Positions 22,056 to 33,864 of a stretch of DNA of 64,000 bases are shown piece after piece. The translations under genes and the position numbers were made by a program. The stretch's first letter is position 1. Every line of letters starts with the position of its first letter. The stretch lies in the NCBI GenBank assembly GCA_964023205.1, contig OZ026838.1:31461843-31525842 (forward strand), given 5' to 3'. Source of the stretch: Lutraria lutraria. Taxonomy: Eukaryota; Mollusca; Bivalvia; Venerida; Mactridae. A model generated the notes under the pieces. It saw only the letters and a list, made by a program, of their open reading frames with translations. It was not told the DNA's origin and searched no databases.

Positions 22056-22539
22056 ACATTATTGTTCAAAGATTGAAAGAAATCCTATAGATCTATATTA
22101 TGTTATATATGTTATATTTGCTACAAAGATCTTTAAAACACTGTTTGAACCCTGTTTACTTTTTATATATTCTTATCTTCACTCCTTTATAAGTGATATA
22201 CATTATTGCTTTTCAGATTAAAATTAACCATTAATCGGTATATAACACGTCGTGATTATTTGTTTTATATCAACAGGGTCAACTATTCACCTAAATTAGG
22301 TTTACTCCTCTTTGTAGTCCTTAACGTTAGAGAATTACTTCAACTAGGTTTGACTATGTCTACCATAAGATTAATCATCTACTAGCAGAGACCATTTGTG
22401 AACGATCGATCTTGATTTTGAAATTCGTTATTTTTGCTCAGTGAGTAATTTTGTTGTTTTCAAATTATTTCTACCTTTGATGAATTTCAAAGCCTCAAAA
22501 CGTTTATTACATGAAGTACAAACTGAGCTTATGTGCTCA

Positions 22540-22760
22540 AGATATTAACAAGATATTAACAGGACATTAACAAGAGTTTAACAAGACATTAACAAGACAT
22601 CAACAAGATGTTAACTTGACATTAACTAGACATTAACTGGATTTTAACAAGATATTAACAAGAAATTAACAAGAGTTTAACAAGACATTAACAAGAGTTT
22701 AACAAAATGTTAACTAGACATTAATAAGATTTTAACTCGACCATTAATTAGACATTATCA
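22540..22760. repeat. Minisatellite of AAGACATTAAC / AAGAGTTTAAC units
   Basis: Roughly 18 units of 11-12 bases (for example AAGATATTAAC, AGGACATTAAC, AAGAGTTTAAC, TAGACATTAAC) follow one another without break, with gradual divergence toward the right. Confidence 0.8.
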
Positions 22761-22764
22761 GGAC

Positions 22765-24570
22765 GCGTATTTCTTCCTTACAATGGTTCCGTAACTATAC
22801 AGAATCGCATCTTAACAAAGTTAACGGCTACAAGCAGAGAAACGGGTTTATGGTGATTTGTAACCATCAGAAATGTTAGACGAGGTAGCTATCGAACATG
22901 ACTGAGTTATTGTTTAAGCGATGCCATAATGGTCAATATAAACTATGCTCATCAAATTCTTAACTACATTTTTAATTTGACAATAGCATTGAGCCAGAGT
23001 CGTAACGGTCGTAAGAGTCGTAACACGAGAGTGAACGAACACATTATGAAAATATGGCATTATCGTGTACATGATCAGCAAAATACGAGCCGTCTTGGAA
23101 TGTAGACCGTGAGTTTTTCAGTTTTGAGTATTTTTTATTAAGTTTTACTGTCATGGATGTTTCACTTGTAAATGGTTTCATGTAATCTTGTTCGCATTAT
23201 ACCAAATGTTTATAAATACAAATAAGTGCTTAAAAACTTTAGTGCGTCAAACAAAAAAAGTGTATTTTGAGAATCAAGTCAAAATTATATGTCTGATAAC
23301 TCGAACAATCTCTAGACGTTAGTTGTCTGATCTAAGCTATGGTTACGATCAGTGTTGTGGTTTCCTTCTCAGTCAGAACACCAACATTTGTAGACACGTG
23401 TCCGGGCAAGATAACATAGTTTTAGAATAAAATCGGAGAGAGAATTAGACATGTTAAGGATTTTATTCATGTAGTTTGTATCTTACGTTAAAAATAGCTG
23501 CACTCGTAATTCTAGCACAGTAATGTGTTCCATTAAACCAATAGCGTTCTAAGTAAATTAAAATAACGCCCGATTTTCAAAACTAATACACATTTAAAAA
23601 CCTGATGAAGGATAACCATCGCAAACATCAAAACCAACGAAATGCGTTCAGTCTTCAAACATCATATCATTCGTAAACCCCAGAGGAAGAACCTTTCGCA
23701 TTCACCAAACGTGTCCATTTTTTGGATACATCAACACAGGCATTAGAATATAAATAACTCGTCATCTTTATTGTTACTTGTACATACATCTTTACAAATG
23801 CCCAGCCAATAGTGAAATTATACTATTTTTCATTCCCATATTTTATCCAAATTAACCTGAGTGTAATCATTTAGTTCATTTATAAAATACGCACTGTGCT
23901 CCTATATCACATGTAACAAGAAGGTAAATTCATATAAAGATTCACACAAAATAATTAGAATGATAATTTGTAAATAAGTACCAATTAGTCTTCTTACCTC
24001 GTTAAGCAAGTTCCGTTGTTTAAACTAGTAAAGCAGAAAGAGAAACGTTAAAGTTAAGTAAAATCTAAACGTTGATGTTCAACGAAGCATATATAAGATC
24101 GATGATCCTTCTTGATATATTCACTTCATTGTATGATAATTAATAAAAAACTGTAAGTTGTTTTAAGTACGATGAGACAATGAATGGTTTAGAGATTATT
24201 TTAATGTACAAATGTGGACAGTCTTGGAGACGTGGCCGATTTTGGTCTATATTGCACGTGGCTTTCATGTTTTACAGCAAATGTGAGAACACAAAAAGGA
24301 AATTGATCGATAATTAAACAAAATGTATTACTCCTAACATTCTATATTGACTTATTACGTTGTCTGACAATATAAGTCTTTGTTACAATAGGTAATACCA
24401 TAATGTATGTATTGTAATGTAGTATCATTGTAAGTAATGTCACTTTGTTTCGCTTTCATGTAATAGATATGTATTAATTGAAACAGATTAACAGACAAAT
24501 GTGCATAGTACTAGGTAACTGATAAACGACTGTTACGACGTCCTAGCCGACCCTAAGACTAGATGACTTA
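22765..24570. other. No gene seen
   Basis: AT-rich sequence. CCTGATGAAGGATAACC near 23601 recalls a retroelement 3' remnant, but nothing else supports it. Confidence 0.35.
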
Positions 24571-24579
24571 TTTTATACG

Positions 24580-24895
24580 CCCTGGGAATGACCGGTGGTC
24601 GAGTTGTAACGCGCTAAACGAAAGGTCATCGGTTTGGTTCTCGGCTCCGCCTTTTAAATTTCTTAGGGACACCTATTCAGTGTTCCCATCTCAATTAGCG
24701 AGCTAAGTACTGTGTCAGGAAAAACAGCCAGGCGTGTATTGGTGCTTTACACCGAGCACAATAAAGAATCAGGAAAAAAAAACTATTCGAAAAGAGTAGG
24801 GATCTTAATGCCAAGTTCTCCTGTATCTAATCTCCCCTCTCTCTGTAGTGACTCTGAAATGACCATATAGCTGTCGAAAGGGCCGGTAAACTTCA
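24580..24895 (+). mobile_element. SINE family A, full-length-like copy
   Basis: The tRNA-like head is GACCGGTGGTCGAGTTGTAAC (A-box-like) followed by GGTTTGGTTCTCGGCTCC (B-box-like). The body includes AATAAAGAATCAGGA, GAGTAGGGATCTTAATG and TGAAATGACCATATAGCTG, and it ends near GGGCCGGTAAAC. Related copies are at 33865-34160 (plus), 39095-39480 (minus) and 54695-55012 (minus). Confidence 0.7.
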
Positions 24896-25075
24896 GATAC
24901 AGAACAGCCTCTGTAGAGCAACACCCTCTGGGAGCTGCAAATATTGACAGTTGTTTAGAGGTTGTTGATCTACAGAGGTTTAATTTGTATATCAACTTAG
25001 GGAAATGTTTAATGTGTTGTTATAAAAAGGTTGCTGCTGTACAAAGGGCCGCTCTGGAGAAGTTGTACCGTAAAT
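24885..25075. mobile_element. Inverted-repeat element, AACCTCTCTA family (copy 2)
   Basis: CCTCTGTAGAGCAACACCC at the left is echoed in inverted form by GGTTGCTGCTGTACAAAGG and GGAGAAGTTGTACCGTA at the right. It directly adjoins the SINE A copy and is more diverged than copies 1 and 3. Confidence 0.4.
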
Positions 25076-25394
25076 AAATTTTATACGAAAGGTATTCAAC
25101 CTATCTTAGTTAATTGTGATGAAGACATTTAATAACTCTGAAATTAGTGTCTGGATTAACATGACTGTACTGCTTAAAATAATGCCTATGTTGTATACAT
25201 TTGATTTTAAACGTCATTATGTTTTCTACAATACTCGTTTGTCCGGACTTGCACTGATTAGGGAAACGTTCGAATAAACAAGCTTTGAAAAGATTTATCT
25301 TTAGACAGAATATATATTTTTTTCAATGTGATATTTTAATTAAACAAGTAGCGTGGCCGGTGTATTTGTTTAATTTGTTCATTTAAGTTTTACG

Positions 25395-25612
25395 CTCCAG
25401 CGAGAGTCATATGAGGCGGACAGTTCAACTAATCGTCTTTCCTTGGAAAAACCAGTACTCGTAGACTCACATCCTATGAAAGCAACTTCCTACTTTCTCA
25501 CATAAGGAGACATAGTTGGTAGCGGGGCTCGAACCCACGACCCTCTAATCAGTGAGAGGTTACAGTGATTTGAAGTCAGCGACATTGACCACACGACCAC
25601 GTAGGCGGGTTT
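25395..25612 (-). mobile_element. SINE family C, tRNA-derived
   Basis: On the minus strand the head has GGTCGTGTGGTCAATGTCGC (A box) and GTCGTGGGTTCGAGCCCC (B box), then a body ending TCCGCCTCATATGACTCTCG. The copy at 55490-55710 shares the body and B box. A T run on the plus strand lies at 25607-25630. Confidence 0.65.
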
Positions 25613-25619
25613 TTTATTT

Positions 25620-26045
25620 GTTTTTTTTTTGCATTGTGGGATTTGCAGATACCAGGAATATAGAATAGACAGTTTCCTTTACTTGTCTTATTATGTTCTT
25701 ATTTTGTTCTGTTGTGACGATGAGCTCAACGCTTTAGTCAATTAATAAATATTCTGTTCTGTTCTGGGATTGTATTTATGATATCTATTTTAAACAGATG
25801 GCAGAAAAACGCAACGGTTTACAACACATGTGTAGTTATACATAACATAGATCGAAACATAATTGTAATAAATTTTGTATTAGTAAAACATGATAAGATG
25901 AAGCTTTAATGGCGGATCTTAATTGATAGCATTTGTAAGAAAAAAATAACCATATTCCATTTAAATGAAGAGAACTTTGCTAAAATGTTTTAGATCAGAG
26001 ATACAGATAATCGACACGTAATTTAAAACATTTATGAGTATATAC
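25620..26045. other. No gene seen
   Basis: AT-rich sequence. The tail of the LINE relic to the right may extend into it, but I cannot follow the frame. Confidence 0.3.
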
Positions 26046-26049
26046 CGAA

Positions 26050-26339
26050 CGTTGTTTAATTAATACATGTATTACATTATCAGACGAGATCAGTCGGATA
26101 TATTATATGACAGTGTATTTGATCTTCTCCATTAATATTTGCTGATATATTTTTTCGAATATTTGAGTATAACTGACATTCTAAAACAAAGTGAACTTCA
26201 TCTTCAAAGTTTTACAAAATTTACATGTCCTTTTATTTCTAAGTGTTTTAATAGATAAATTCCATCTTCCACTTTCGATTTCTAAATGATGACTAGTCAT
26301 TATATTTTTCGTAAAAGCTTGTCTGTATTTCAGACTATC
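26050..26339 (-). pseudogene. Relic of a LINE ORF2 C-terminus
   Basis: Reading from 26339 on the minus strand gives DSLKYRQAFTK, then SHHLEIESGRWN, then RTCKFCKTLKMKF, followed by a stop. This is the recognisable end of non-LTR ORF2 proteins (basic patch, HxLxIExGRW, then CxxC of the zinc knuckle). Further stops and shifts follow. It is a decayed fragment of a different LINE from the intact one at 9.6-15.8 kb. Confidence 0.6.
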
Positions 26340-26344
26340 AATTA

Positions 26345-27105
26345 TTTTTCTGGTCGTAGGTTACGTAGATGTAATCCGTTCTAGGACTACTCCCTAATTT
26401 ACAGATACCAATAATATGGTTATATTGCGTGACATATGTACGTTTAATTCTTCCGTCTTGAAAGTTATATTGATGAGATACGTGTTTACACTCGTACTGC
26501 GGGCAATTGTTTATAATTGTCGAATTAATTAATTTCATTTTACCACAATATTAATTTTATCGTGACTTTCGTCGTATTGAATATTGTTATGATCAATTAT
26601 ACGAATAAAGTTTAAAGTTGCGATCGTCAACACCAGCCTTTGATTGGATGTTAATTGACACATACGAAATAACTTCAATTGACTTAACTGAACACATTTG
26701 ATAGGGTTTTAGTAAAATTTTGATCAAAACTGAGTCAATTAGTATGATCGTGCCAATGTATATCATCTCGAATCTGAATTATATAATTGGTTTAGTGTGT
26801 ATCGTCTTAAACTGCGGCGACGCCTTTTTGTAGTGGCCGCCATTTGCTCAAAGACACACTTGAGCTTCCATTTCCATTAGTACTAAAACACTTACATCAC
26901 AATACAAATTACCTGTACGTAAACACGTATGCATACGATATGAATAATGAATGGGATATGATAACCTGGCATCGGCAGAATAGAATTGAAAACCAGTGTT
27001 ATCACAAAGCAAAATATCGTCTACAGCAAAAATTACAATATAAACGTTCCAACAACTCATATCTATTGATAATGTAATTAAAAAGACATGTTTGTCAATC
27101 ACATG
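26345..27105. other. No gene seen
   Basis: AT-rich sequence. Overlapping short frames on both strands (26844-27102) have no recognisable domains. Confidence 0.35.
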
Positions 27106-27109
27106 TACA

Positions 27110-27430
27110 TGTGCCCCTTAAACGCAAACTCGATAGCAAGATCTTGACCTTTAACCTATTGACCTTATCATCAATACGGTTCATCTAAATTTGATGACCA
27201 ATCAAATCATGAGACCGTACAGCAAATCATCATCTAACTAGGTTGGACAAGTTTTTTTTGTGTTGAAGGTCACTGTGACCTGGGCCTTTGACTTAATGAT
27301 GTCAAAATCAATAAGGTTTTTTACATGTCAAAACCAACCTCCAAAGCAAGTCTATGCACTGTATGATAAATCGTTCTCCTCTTATTGGTCAGACACGGTT
27401 TGGTAACGGACAGATTGACGGACTGACCGG
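27110..27430 (+). repeat. Interspersed repeat with GGTCACTGTGACC core
   Basis: The words GACCTTTAACCTATTGACC, AAGGTCACTGTGACCTGGGCC, TTGACTTAATGATGTCAAAATC, CAAAACCAACCTCCAAAG and GACGGACTGACCGG occur in the order seen in a dispersed repeat of bivalve and other molluscan genomes. That resemblance is from general knowledge; only one copy is in the window. Confidence 0.5.
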
Positions 27431-27434
27431 CAAA

Positions 27435-28030
27435 CTGATTTATATCCGCATCTCCGAAGAGAGGCATAACAATTCCCAGCATCATTTGTTTTGTATACTC
27501 CTTCGAAGATAAAAATGTACATCATTTTTTTAGTACGAGATCCATCTAGGACCAGATAAAACACATACTGTATGTGGAAGCTGTTCAGCTAGCTTAAGGA
27601 AGTCCGGTGGTTCTACCAAACTGTAGAGGTTCGTTAAAGCTGGGAAGTCGCCAAATGTCCACTAGCTGTCGAATATATACTTGAAAAAAAATGGATATAT
27701 TCAGGTGCCAACTGACTCAATACAACAGAATATTTACTCCGACTGTCTGTTTTCAAGTTTGTTGTTTAAGGATCTTTACGCATCTAATCCAGTCGGGTTC
27801 ATTGCCATTAACTACATTTCAGAATACTGAATACTGATACCCAATTCTGATAGTTTTAACCATGGCATGTGTTGAATACTCTTTCTATTATTCAAGCTAC
27901 ATACTCCTCGTGTCCCTCGGATGATGTATTCACAATAAGGTATCGATATGGCTAATATGCGTTTTTGTACTTAATTTGCAGTTGTATCTCCTTCTAAAAA
28001 GTGTATCATTTACTCCTTATGCGGTGTCTA
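27435..28030. other. No gene seen
   Basis: No supportable feature. Confidence 0.3.
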
Positions 28031-28036
28031 CTTGAA

Positions 28037-28280
28037 CATATATCCACTTAGTTCTTTAATCTATCAGCTATCTCGTAAAATAAAGTCTATATTATTATAT
28101 TATTATTATTATTTGGGTATTGTGTCAACATACATCCACTTAGTACTTTAATCTATCAGCTATCTCGTAAAATAAAGTCTTTATTATTATTATATTATTA
28201 TTTGGGTATCGTGTCAGCATACATCCACTTAGTACCTTAATCTATTAGCTATTTGGGTATTATGTCAGATGTAGCGTGTA
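28037..28280. repeat. Tandem repeat of about 90 bp, 2.7 copies
   Basis: ATCCACTTAGTACTTTAATC followed by TATCAGCTATCTCGTAAAAT recurs at about 28040, 28133 and 28223. ATT-type microsatellite tracts (TATTATTATT) separate the copies, and the third copy is truncated. Confidence 0.8.
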
Positions 28281-28284
28281 ACAC

Positions 28285-28640
28285 AAACATTTAGAACCTA
28301 TGGACTGTTAAGGAGTAAAAGTCAAATTGTTTAAGGTATATGATTGTGTCGCTTTATTTGGGGGATTAAATTTTGATCATATACTTCAAAAATTGATGAT
28401 CATTCTATGTGACTTGAATAAATAATTATAGTCGTGTCGATGAGTCAGACATCGGCACGTGACAGTCACATTGTACTACACTTTTTTTGTGCAATCGTCA
28501 TCTCGTGTAAACTCATGATGATCACAGCGCCCTCTGGTGAAACGTTCCTTAAATTGCTTACGGATAAAATGTTAAATTTGATTTAAATGCCACTTATGAA
28601 TGCCATTGACCCTTTATCACTAATTCATATTAACAATTGA
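28285..28640. other. No gene seen
   Basis: No supportable feature. Confidence 0.3.
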
Positions 28641-28644
28641 TCAA

Positions 28645-28919
28645 TAAAAGGCTGTGGGTCGCGGTTGTGAACCAAAGATGAATGTGCTGGACTTGTAACC
28701 TGGTGACCCGGGTTTCAAGCCAGTTCGTGACAAGTCATAATATACCTTTCTATGAGAATTTTACAAAAATGTTGATATTCCTCAACATATTGAGAACTTG
28801 CCGGCTTATTTTGGAATGTTAAGTAAGCAGTCTAACAAATCAGGCTAGGTGAACCTGTCGCCGTATGTAACTAAAATATCACTTAAACCTTCTGAGACAA
28901 AAAAAAAAAAAAAAAAATG
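28645..28919 (+). mobile_element. tRNA-derived SINE with poly-A tail
   Basis: A tRNA-like head (GTGGGTCGCGGTTGTGAACC, then GACCCGGGTTTCAAGCC as B box) is followed by a body and an A tract of about 19 bases ending near 28918. The intact tail suggests a fairly recent insertion. Confidence 0.55.
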
Positions 28920-28924
28920 TGATA

Positions 28925-29530
28925 AAAGATGAGGTATCGTGAAATATGTTTGCCTATCATAAATTTTGTAAACACACAAACTAATACTGAATACACTTGT
29001 TTCTCATGAACTAAATCGTAATCGTAGCGTACGGCATTCGAATTGCTATTTTGGCATACTTAATTAATTATATAGATAGATGTGATCATACTAAATGTAG
29101 CATGTAACTAAATGAGACCTTAATTGTTTCCCTGATTATCTGTATACCCTCATAGTGCTTGTTGTTTTTGTGTTGTGTTATATTTGTGTATGTAAGATCA
29201 CATTAATTTGTTCTAATTTTGATTTGCGTATCAAATTAACTCTGATTAAAAATGATCAATATAAAGAATTATTTTAGGAAAAAAGGAAAAAAGACTCAAT
29301 TTCAACGTGGGCTCATAATCTATGTTGAAACGAAAAAAGTAATAGAATGCAAGATATACTATAAAAACGATCGCGAGTCTATTGTTTTGGCCGGGACGCT
29401 AAAGTTTATAACAGCAAAATCTAAAGTACGACAATATTTAGGTACGAATCATTCATACAAAGTACAGAGAGGCATTTTTATTTAAAAACAACATTTTTTG
29501 CGACCTACTAATTATAATATTTACAAAATC
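28925..29530. other. No gene seen
   Basis: AT-rich sequence. A 77-codon frame at 29252-29485 has no recognisable product. Confidence 0.3.
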
Positions 29531-29565
29531 TATATATATATATTTCTTTTTTTGGGGGGGGGGGG
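29531..29565. repeat. (TA)n microsatellite plus T7-G12 tract
   Basis: TATATATATATA is followed by a T run and twelve G residues (29554-29565). A long G homopolymer is unusual in sequence this AT-rich. Confidence 0.85.
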
Positions 29566-29649
29566 CACACGAAAACAATCTAGTATTCCTGTGATACAGA
29601 GTACTAGTAGTATATAAAACATATACATTTGTATTACAAAAAGTAAAAT

Positions 29650-29820
29650 ACATCCTCTCCAGAGCGACCCTCTTATTAGCAACAATTGTCCACCCTTCAA
29701 TAATAGTATGATCCCACAGCACTATAAATTTAACCTCTCTACAGCAATAATCTCTCAAAATAGCATTATTTTGCTTCTCCCAAAGTGTGTTGCTTTAGAG
29801 AGGTTGCACTATACTAAAAG
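29650..29820. mobile_element. Inverted-repeat element, AACCTCTCTA family (copy 3)
   Basis: CATCCTCTCCAGAGCGACCC at the left is mirrored by TTGCTTTAGAGAGGTTGCAC at the right, with AACCTCTCTACAGCAATAATC inside. It is related to 7683-7868. Confidence 0.5.
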
Positions 29821-29824
29821 TATA

Positions 29825-30265
29825 AGAATATAATAAAATATAAGTTATTATCGTATAATTCCCATTTCGAGTCGGATATTATGTCTAGAATCAATGTTTT
29901 ATTATAATAAAGGAAACAATTAACATCTAGAATTCATCAATCATTGTTTATTATCTAAACTATAGAGTCAAACAAGCAGACACCATATCATCTCAATCAT
30001 CTGGTCACGTGACTGTTTTATTTGTCTTAAATAACGACAAAAACATGTTTTAAATCATTAAGTATCATAGTATCTTATGTTTACCGTCTTTATGTCAATA
30101 AAAGTCCTGTGAAGACAACCGAATGTAAAGAAACAAAATAGTATCGATATAAATAAGCCGTATTCTTTCGTAAAGATTCCGTTTCTTGAAAATATGTACG
30201 TGTATACCTATTTTACACTTATATCGATAATCACGCAGTTAGAAAAAAAATGACGATGGTAATCC
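29825..30265. other. 3' flank of P3
   Basis: No gene seen. A minus-strand AATAAA at 30017-30022 lies about 245 bases past the P3 stop and may be its poly(A) signal. Confidence 0.35.
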
Positions 30266-30267
30266 CT

Positions 30268-31321
30268 TTATCCAGAGCCACTACCGTTCCCCGCCCCACC
30301 ATGAAGGCCGCCATCATTACATGCCTCCCCGACACAGTATCCACTATCGATGGGAGACTCATCAACACCACCTCGAGCCACGATATATCCATCTTCAAGG
30401 GGACCTACAGTGTTGGTTTGATTGTTTAAGCTTCTGGAAATACGTCTAAATGGTCTACGTACAACTTGCCGGACGTTTGGCCAAATCCACCCACCGATTC
30501 TTATTTGATCTGTCGCCCTTACCCGCCGCCTTGACAATGATGTTATTCTCGTGTTGATATTTGTATTCCTGGACATCCATCCCTCGAACACCACCTTGGC
30601 GACTTGGTAGTGGTCCTGATCTCACGTTGTCTTCATGTATATTTACATTGATCCAAAATTGCTGACTATTGTCAAGTATTTGGCGACTCCCATCGGGCAT
30701 AACTACGTGATAACCTTAAATACAAAAGTTATTGTCGAGAAAACACTATTACAGATAATTGTAAATTATCTAGTTAAAATGTTTAAAAGCAGTCTATACC
30801 TGTCTCTTTTAATCAGGCAAACGCGATGATAAATTTAATAATACATAGACACACTGTTGATCTCGATTTCGCTTGACTTAGACCTAAGTGTTGATCACAT
30901 CTTTAGTCACATTTCTTTATGGTGTGTATGAGATGTTGTACATTATGCCAATGATGTCATTGCCTTCTTCATCTTATTTCCACATTCTATTAGAAATTAC
31001 ATGGCATGATGGCGGTATGTGACTGTTTACAGGCAATCTAAGACCACAGCCTAAACAGCTGCAAAACTGGGTCGAACCATCATTAAAAATATGATTTATT
31101 ACATACCTGTGTCTTTGACGAAAACATTATCACCGTTTTCTAAAGTCAAAGTTAACATACAATCGGGTGTAATTTATAGATAATGCCTTTTAATGCTACT
31201 GACCAATGTCAAAGTTTGGATGCCGGGTAAACGTTGTCTGGAATGAACTGCCACTAAAACGATTATGAATCTGTTCTCCACTTATAGACAGGAATGTAGC
31301 TAATGTCATCAATGTAATCAT
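30268..31321 (-). CDS. P3: small secreted protein with C-x4-C GE-DGG tail (three predicted exons)
   Basis: Exon 1 (31204-31321) starts at an ATG seven bases after an acceptor (TTTGTTTATTACAG). It encodes a signal peptide (MITLMTLATFLSISG) followed by EQ and a donor (ATTG|GTCAGT). Exon 2 starts at 30714 after TTTAAG and contains YHVVMPDGSRQ and FWINVNIHED. That frame alone stops at 30455. The conserved tail (GYIVARGG, YCVGEACNDGG) lies in another frame to the stop at 30268. A 118-base intron using GTAAGG (30522) and GTAG (30405) joins the frames and gives 148 residues; a 61-base intron (30494-30434) also works. A frameshifted pseudogene is the alternative. The tail matches P2 (ARGG, C-x4-C, GE, DGG), so the two are probably related. 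The PDG segment faintly recalls cuticle-type domains, too short to call. Confidence 0.6.
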
Positions 31322-31324
31322 ATT

Positions 31325-31900
31325 TTTTCTCTGTAATAAACAAAGTATGCAGATCAAGCACAAATGTTGTTTGTAAGAAGGAGTTTCGTATACAGGTTAT
31401 CGTTGATTGTAGATATTACAATTTGTCCCTTTTCTGCCTTGTAAAGCACTGACCGGATAAGCCTTGCTATATCCTCTGAGTAGGACACGTGGTTTGCTAT
31501 ATTGCGTCACTTTGTTTTCCTACGCGCCCGTTAAAACCAGGGATGCTATATTACATGTCGATGGTCTCGCTTGAAAATGCCGAACATACATCTTTTACAA
31601 TTTTGATGTTTTTGCCGAACTTGATTCAGATCTATATCCTGCGCAATTTCTGAAAATACCGAACACTATAGCCAATGTGAAAGGATTAAAATGTCATGTG
31701 ACAAAATGCTGTATTTCAATTGGCCAGAATAAGGAGGTAAAAATGTCCTAATCTATACGCTTTGTAGCTTCGGCATTTCATTGTGTTGTTTACCGAATAG
31801 AAAAATGATGGAACCTAAGAAATTCTATGTTTCTTTGTTTTATTATTTATACAGAACTTATGTATATAGATTAATATTAGAGTTATTAGAACGGGAAACA
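31325..31900. other. Upstream of P3, no gene seen
   Basis: Contains the P3 5' intron acceptor at its left edge. I could not place a promoter. Confidence 0.3.
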
Positions 31901-31904
31901 GAGT

Positions 31905-32925
31905 GCCAAGGTGAGCTTTTAGGATCGTAGGATCGAGCTATGCCCGTCGTCGTCCGTCCGTCCGTCCGTCGTCAACAATCTCTTTAAACAACTTATCCTG
32001 TTAAACCACTTGGTCAATTTCAACCAAACTTCACAGGTGTGTTCCTTGCAAAGTTTTTCAAAGAATTCCGTTCAATGCAGAACTCTGGTTGCTATGGCAA
32101 CCAAAAGGATTTTTTGAAAATTTTCAAAAATCTTCTACTCAAATACCAGAGGACATAGAGCTTAGATATTTGATATTTAGTGTGTAGCATTGTCTAGTGG
32201 ACCTCTACCATTTTTTTTTCAAATTATTTCCCAAGGATTTGTATAGGCTTAAAAAGGAAAATTTAAAAAATCTTCTTCTCAAAAACCACAAGGCATAGAG
32301 TCTTGTGAACCTCTACCAAGTTTGTTCAAATTATGGCATCGGGGTCAAAATTGGCCCCGCCCCGGCGTTTAATCTATTTTACGTTGGAAAACATATTTTT
32401 GTCCAAAACCACTTGGCATAGAGCTAATACATTTGTTATGTAGCTGTGTCTAGTGGATCTCTACCAAGTTTGTTCAAATTATGGCATTATGGCATACGGT
32501 TTACGGAAAATTAAATAATCTTCTTGGTCAACACCACGAGGCCTAGAGGTAAGATATTTAGTATATAGAATTTTCTAGTAGATCTCTACTGAGATCGTTC
32601 AAATTTTGGCCCCGGGGTCAAAATTGGCCCCGCCCCGGGGGTCACTTGATTTATTTAGGCCTATATAGGAAGATTAAAGAAATATTTCTTCTCGTTCAAA
32701 ACCACAATGCCTAGAGCTTAGATATTTTGTATGTAGCATTGTCTTGTAGACTTCTACCAAGTTCGTGCAAATCATGGCCCCAGGGTCAATATTGGCCCTG
32801 CCTAGCGGGTCAGTTGATAACAACTACATGACAGTTAGGGTAGATAACTTTTTACCATGACAAATAACTTCCCTTGATTAAATGAACCCTAATGTTACGA
32901 TACTCAGGTGAGCGATATCATATAT
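31905..32925 (+). mobile_element. Bivalve-type non-autonomous element with five internal tandem units
   Basis: It starts with AAGGTGAGCTTTTAGGATCG and the run GTCGTCCGTCCGTCCGTCCG and ends with ACTCAGGTGAGCGATATC. Inside are about five units of about 180-190 bases marked by CTTCT(A/T)CTCAAA.ACCA, GGCATAGAGCT, GTCTAGTGGA, TCTACCAAGTTTGTTCAAAT and GGTCAAAATTGGCCCCGCCC. No coding sequence is present. The same kind of repeat is common in oyster and mussel genomes (general knowledge); its transposition mechanism is not clear to me. Confidence 0.65.
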
Positions 32926-32929
32926 TGTG

Positions 32930-33860
32930 AGATGGTACAACAATAATCATGAATGATGTAGACGTGCTAGGTATGGTTTCTATTCTTTGGTAAACTGACC
33001 AAGCTCTGCATTATGTGATTCAAAGTGATTCATCGGTGTTTAATTGTGCTCACCAGCCTTGCATGGTTTATCAAATTGTCACTACGTCTTATTTTGATTT
33101 ATTTAAACAAATATCTTCTTGATTTAATACTTGATTCTTGATGTTTTGTTATATGTCTGACATTGTTGTCAACTCACGTCTACTTTTTGTTGAGAAATGA
33201 TCTTTACATCAGAAAACATTCATTTTAAAAGATACATGTTTAAATTGCATTAAATACGACAACAGGTAAAAGTACAGCACTAAAATGATAACCTTAAGAT
33301 ACATTCTCCCAGAAAATTTGAATGATATCATTGCAAAGATAAATACCATGACAGTAAGATGTTTAAACATCTCTTGTATACATCTTTTTTTTATTGCAAA
33401 ACACATTCTGTGAGCACTCGAGGTACGATCCATCCCCAATTTTGCCAATCAAAATATGGCATTTCGGGTAATATTCTGGTCTTGCTTAACCGATGCCCTT
33501 AGCTGTGACAAATGTTAGAACAGTTGAATGACGGTAATTATCTAACACAACCAATGATTCATCCCCAGCATATTGAATAGATCCATTTACATTGAATGAT
33601 ATCAAAGGGATGTTAATGACGTGTGAAATGTGAATGCGTGAAATGGATAATTTCGAGAAGAAGGATAGTAACATTTTCATTTCGAAGATACGATGAAGTT
33701 GTGGTCTTAAATTGCTTTTTAAGTCATCGGCAGGATAACACAAGATGAACTAGTGCAGTGAGACGGCAACATTATTGATATACATCAAGTCGAATGAAAT
33801 GACGCATTTCGAGGAGTGAGCTTTGAAAATGATCACATTGTGAACACGTGCACTGCGTTG
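32930..33860. other. No gene supported
   Basis: A minus-strand frame at 33486-33743 (85 codons) has no acceptor before its Met and no recognised domain. I do not call it a gene. Confidence 0.3.
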
Positions 33861-33864
33861 AATT

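Noticed and set aside
23600..23650. CTGATGAAGG followed by AACGAAATG, another ribozyme-like pattern
   Set aside because: The GAAA is too far away and no stem II forms. Probably chance or a retroelement scrap.
33486..33743. Minus-strand 85-codon frame as a seventh cluster member
   Set aside because: There is no acceptor near the Met, no clear signal peptide, and no shared motif.
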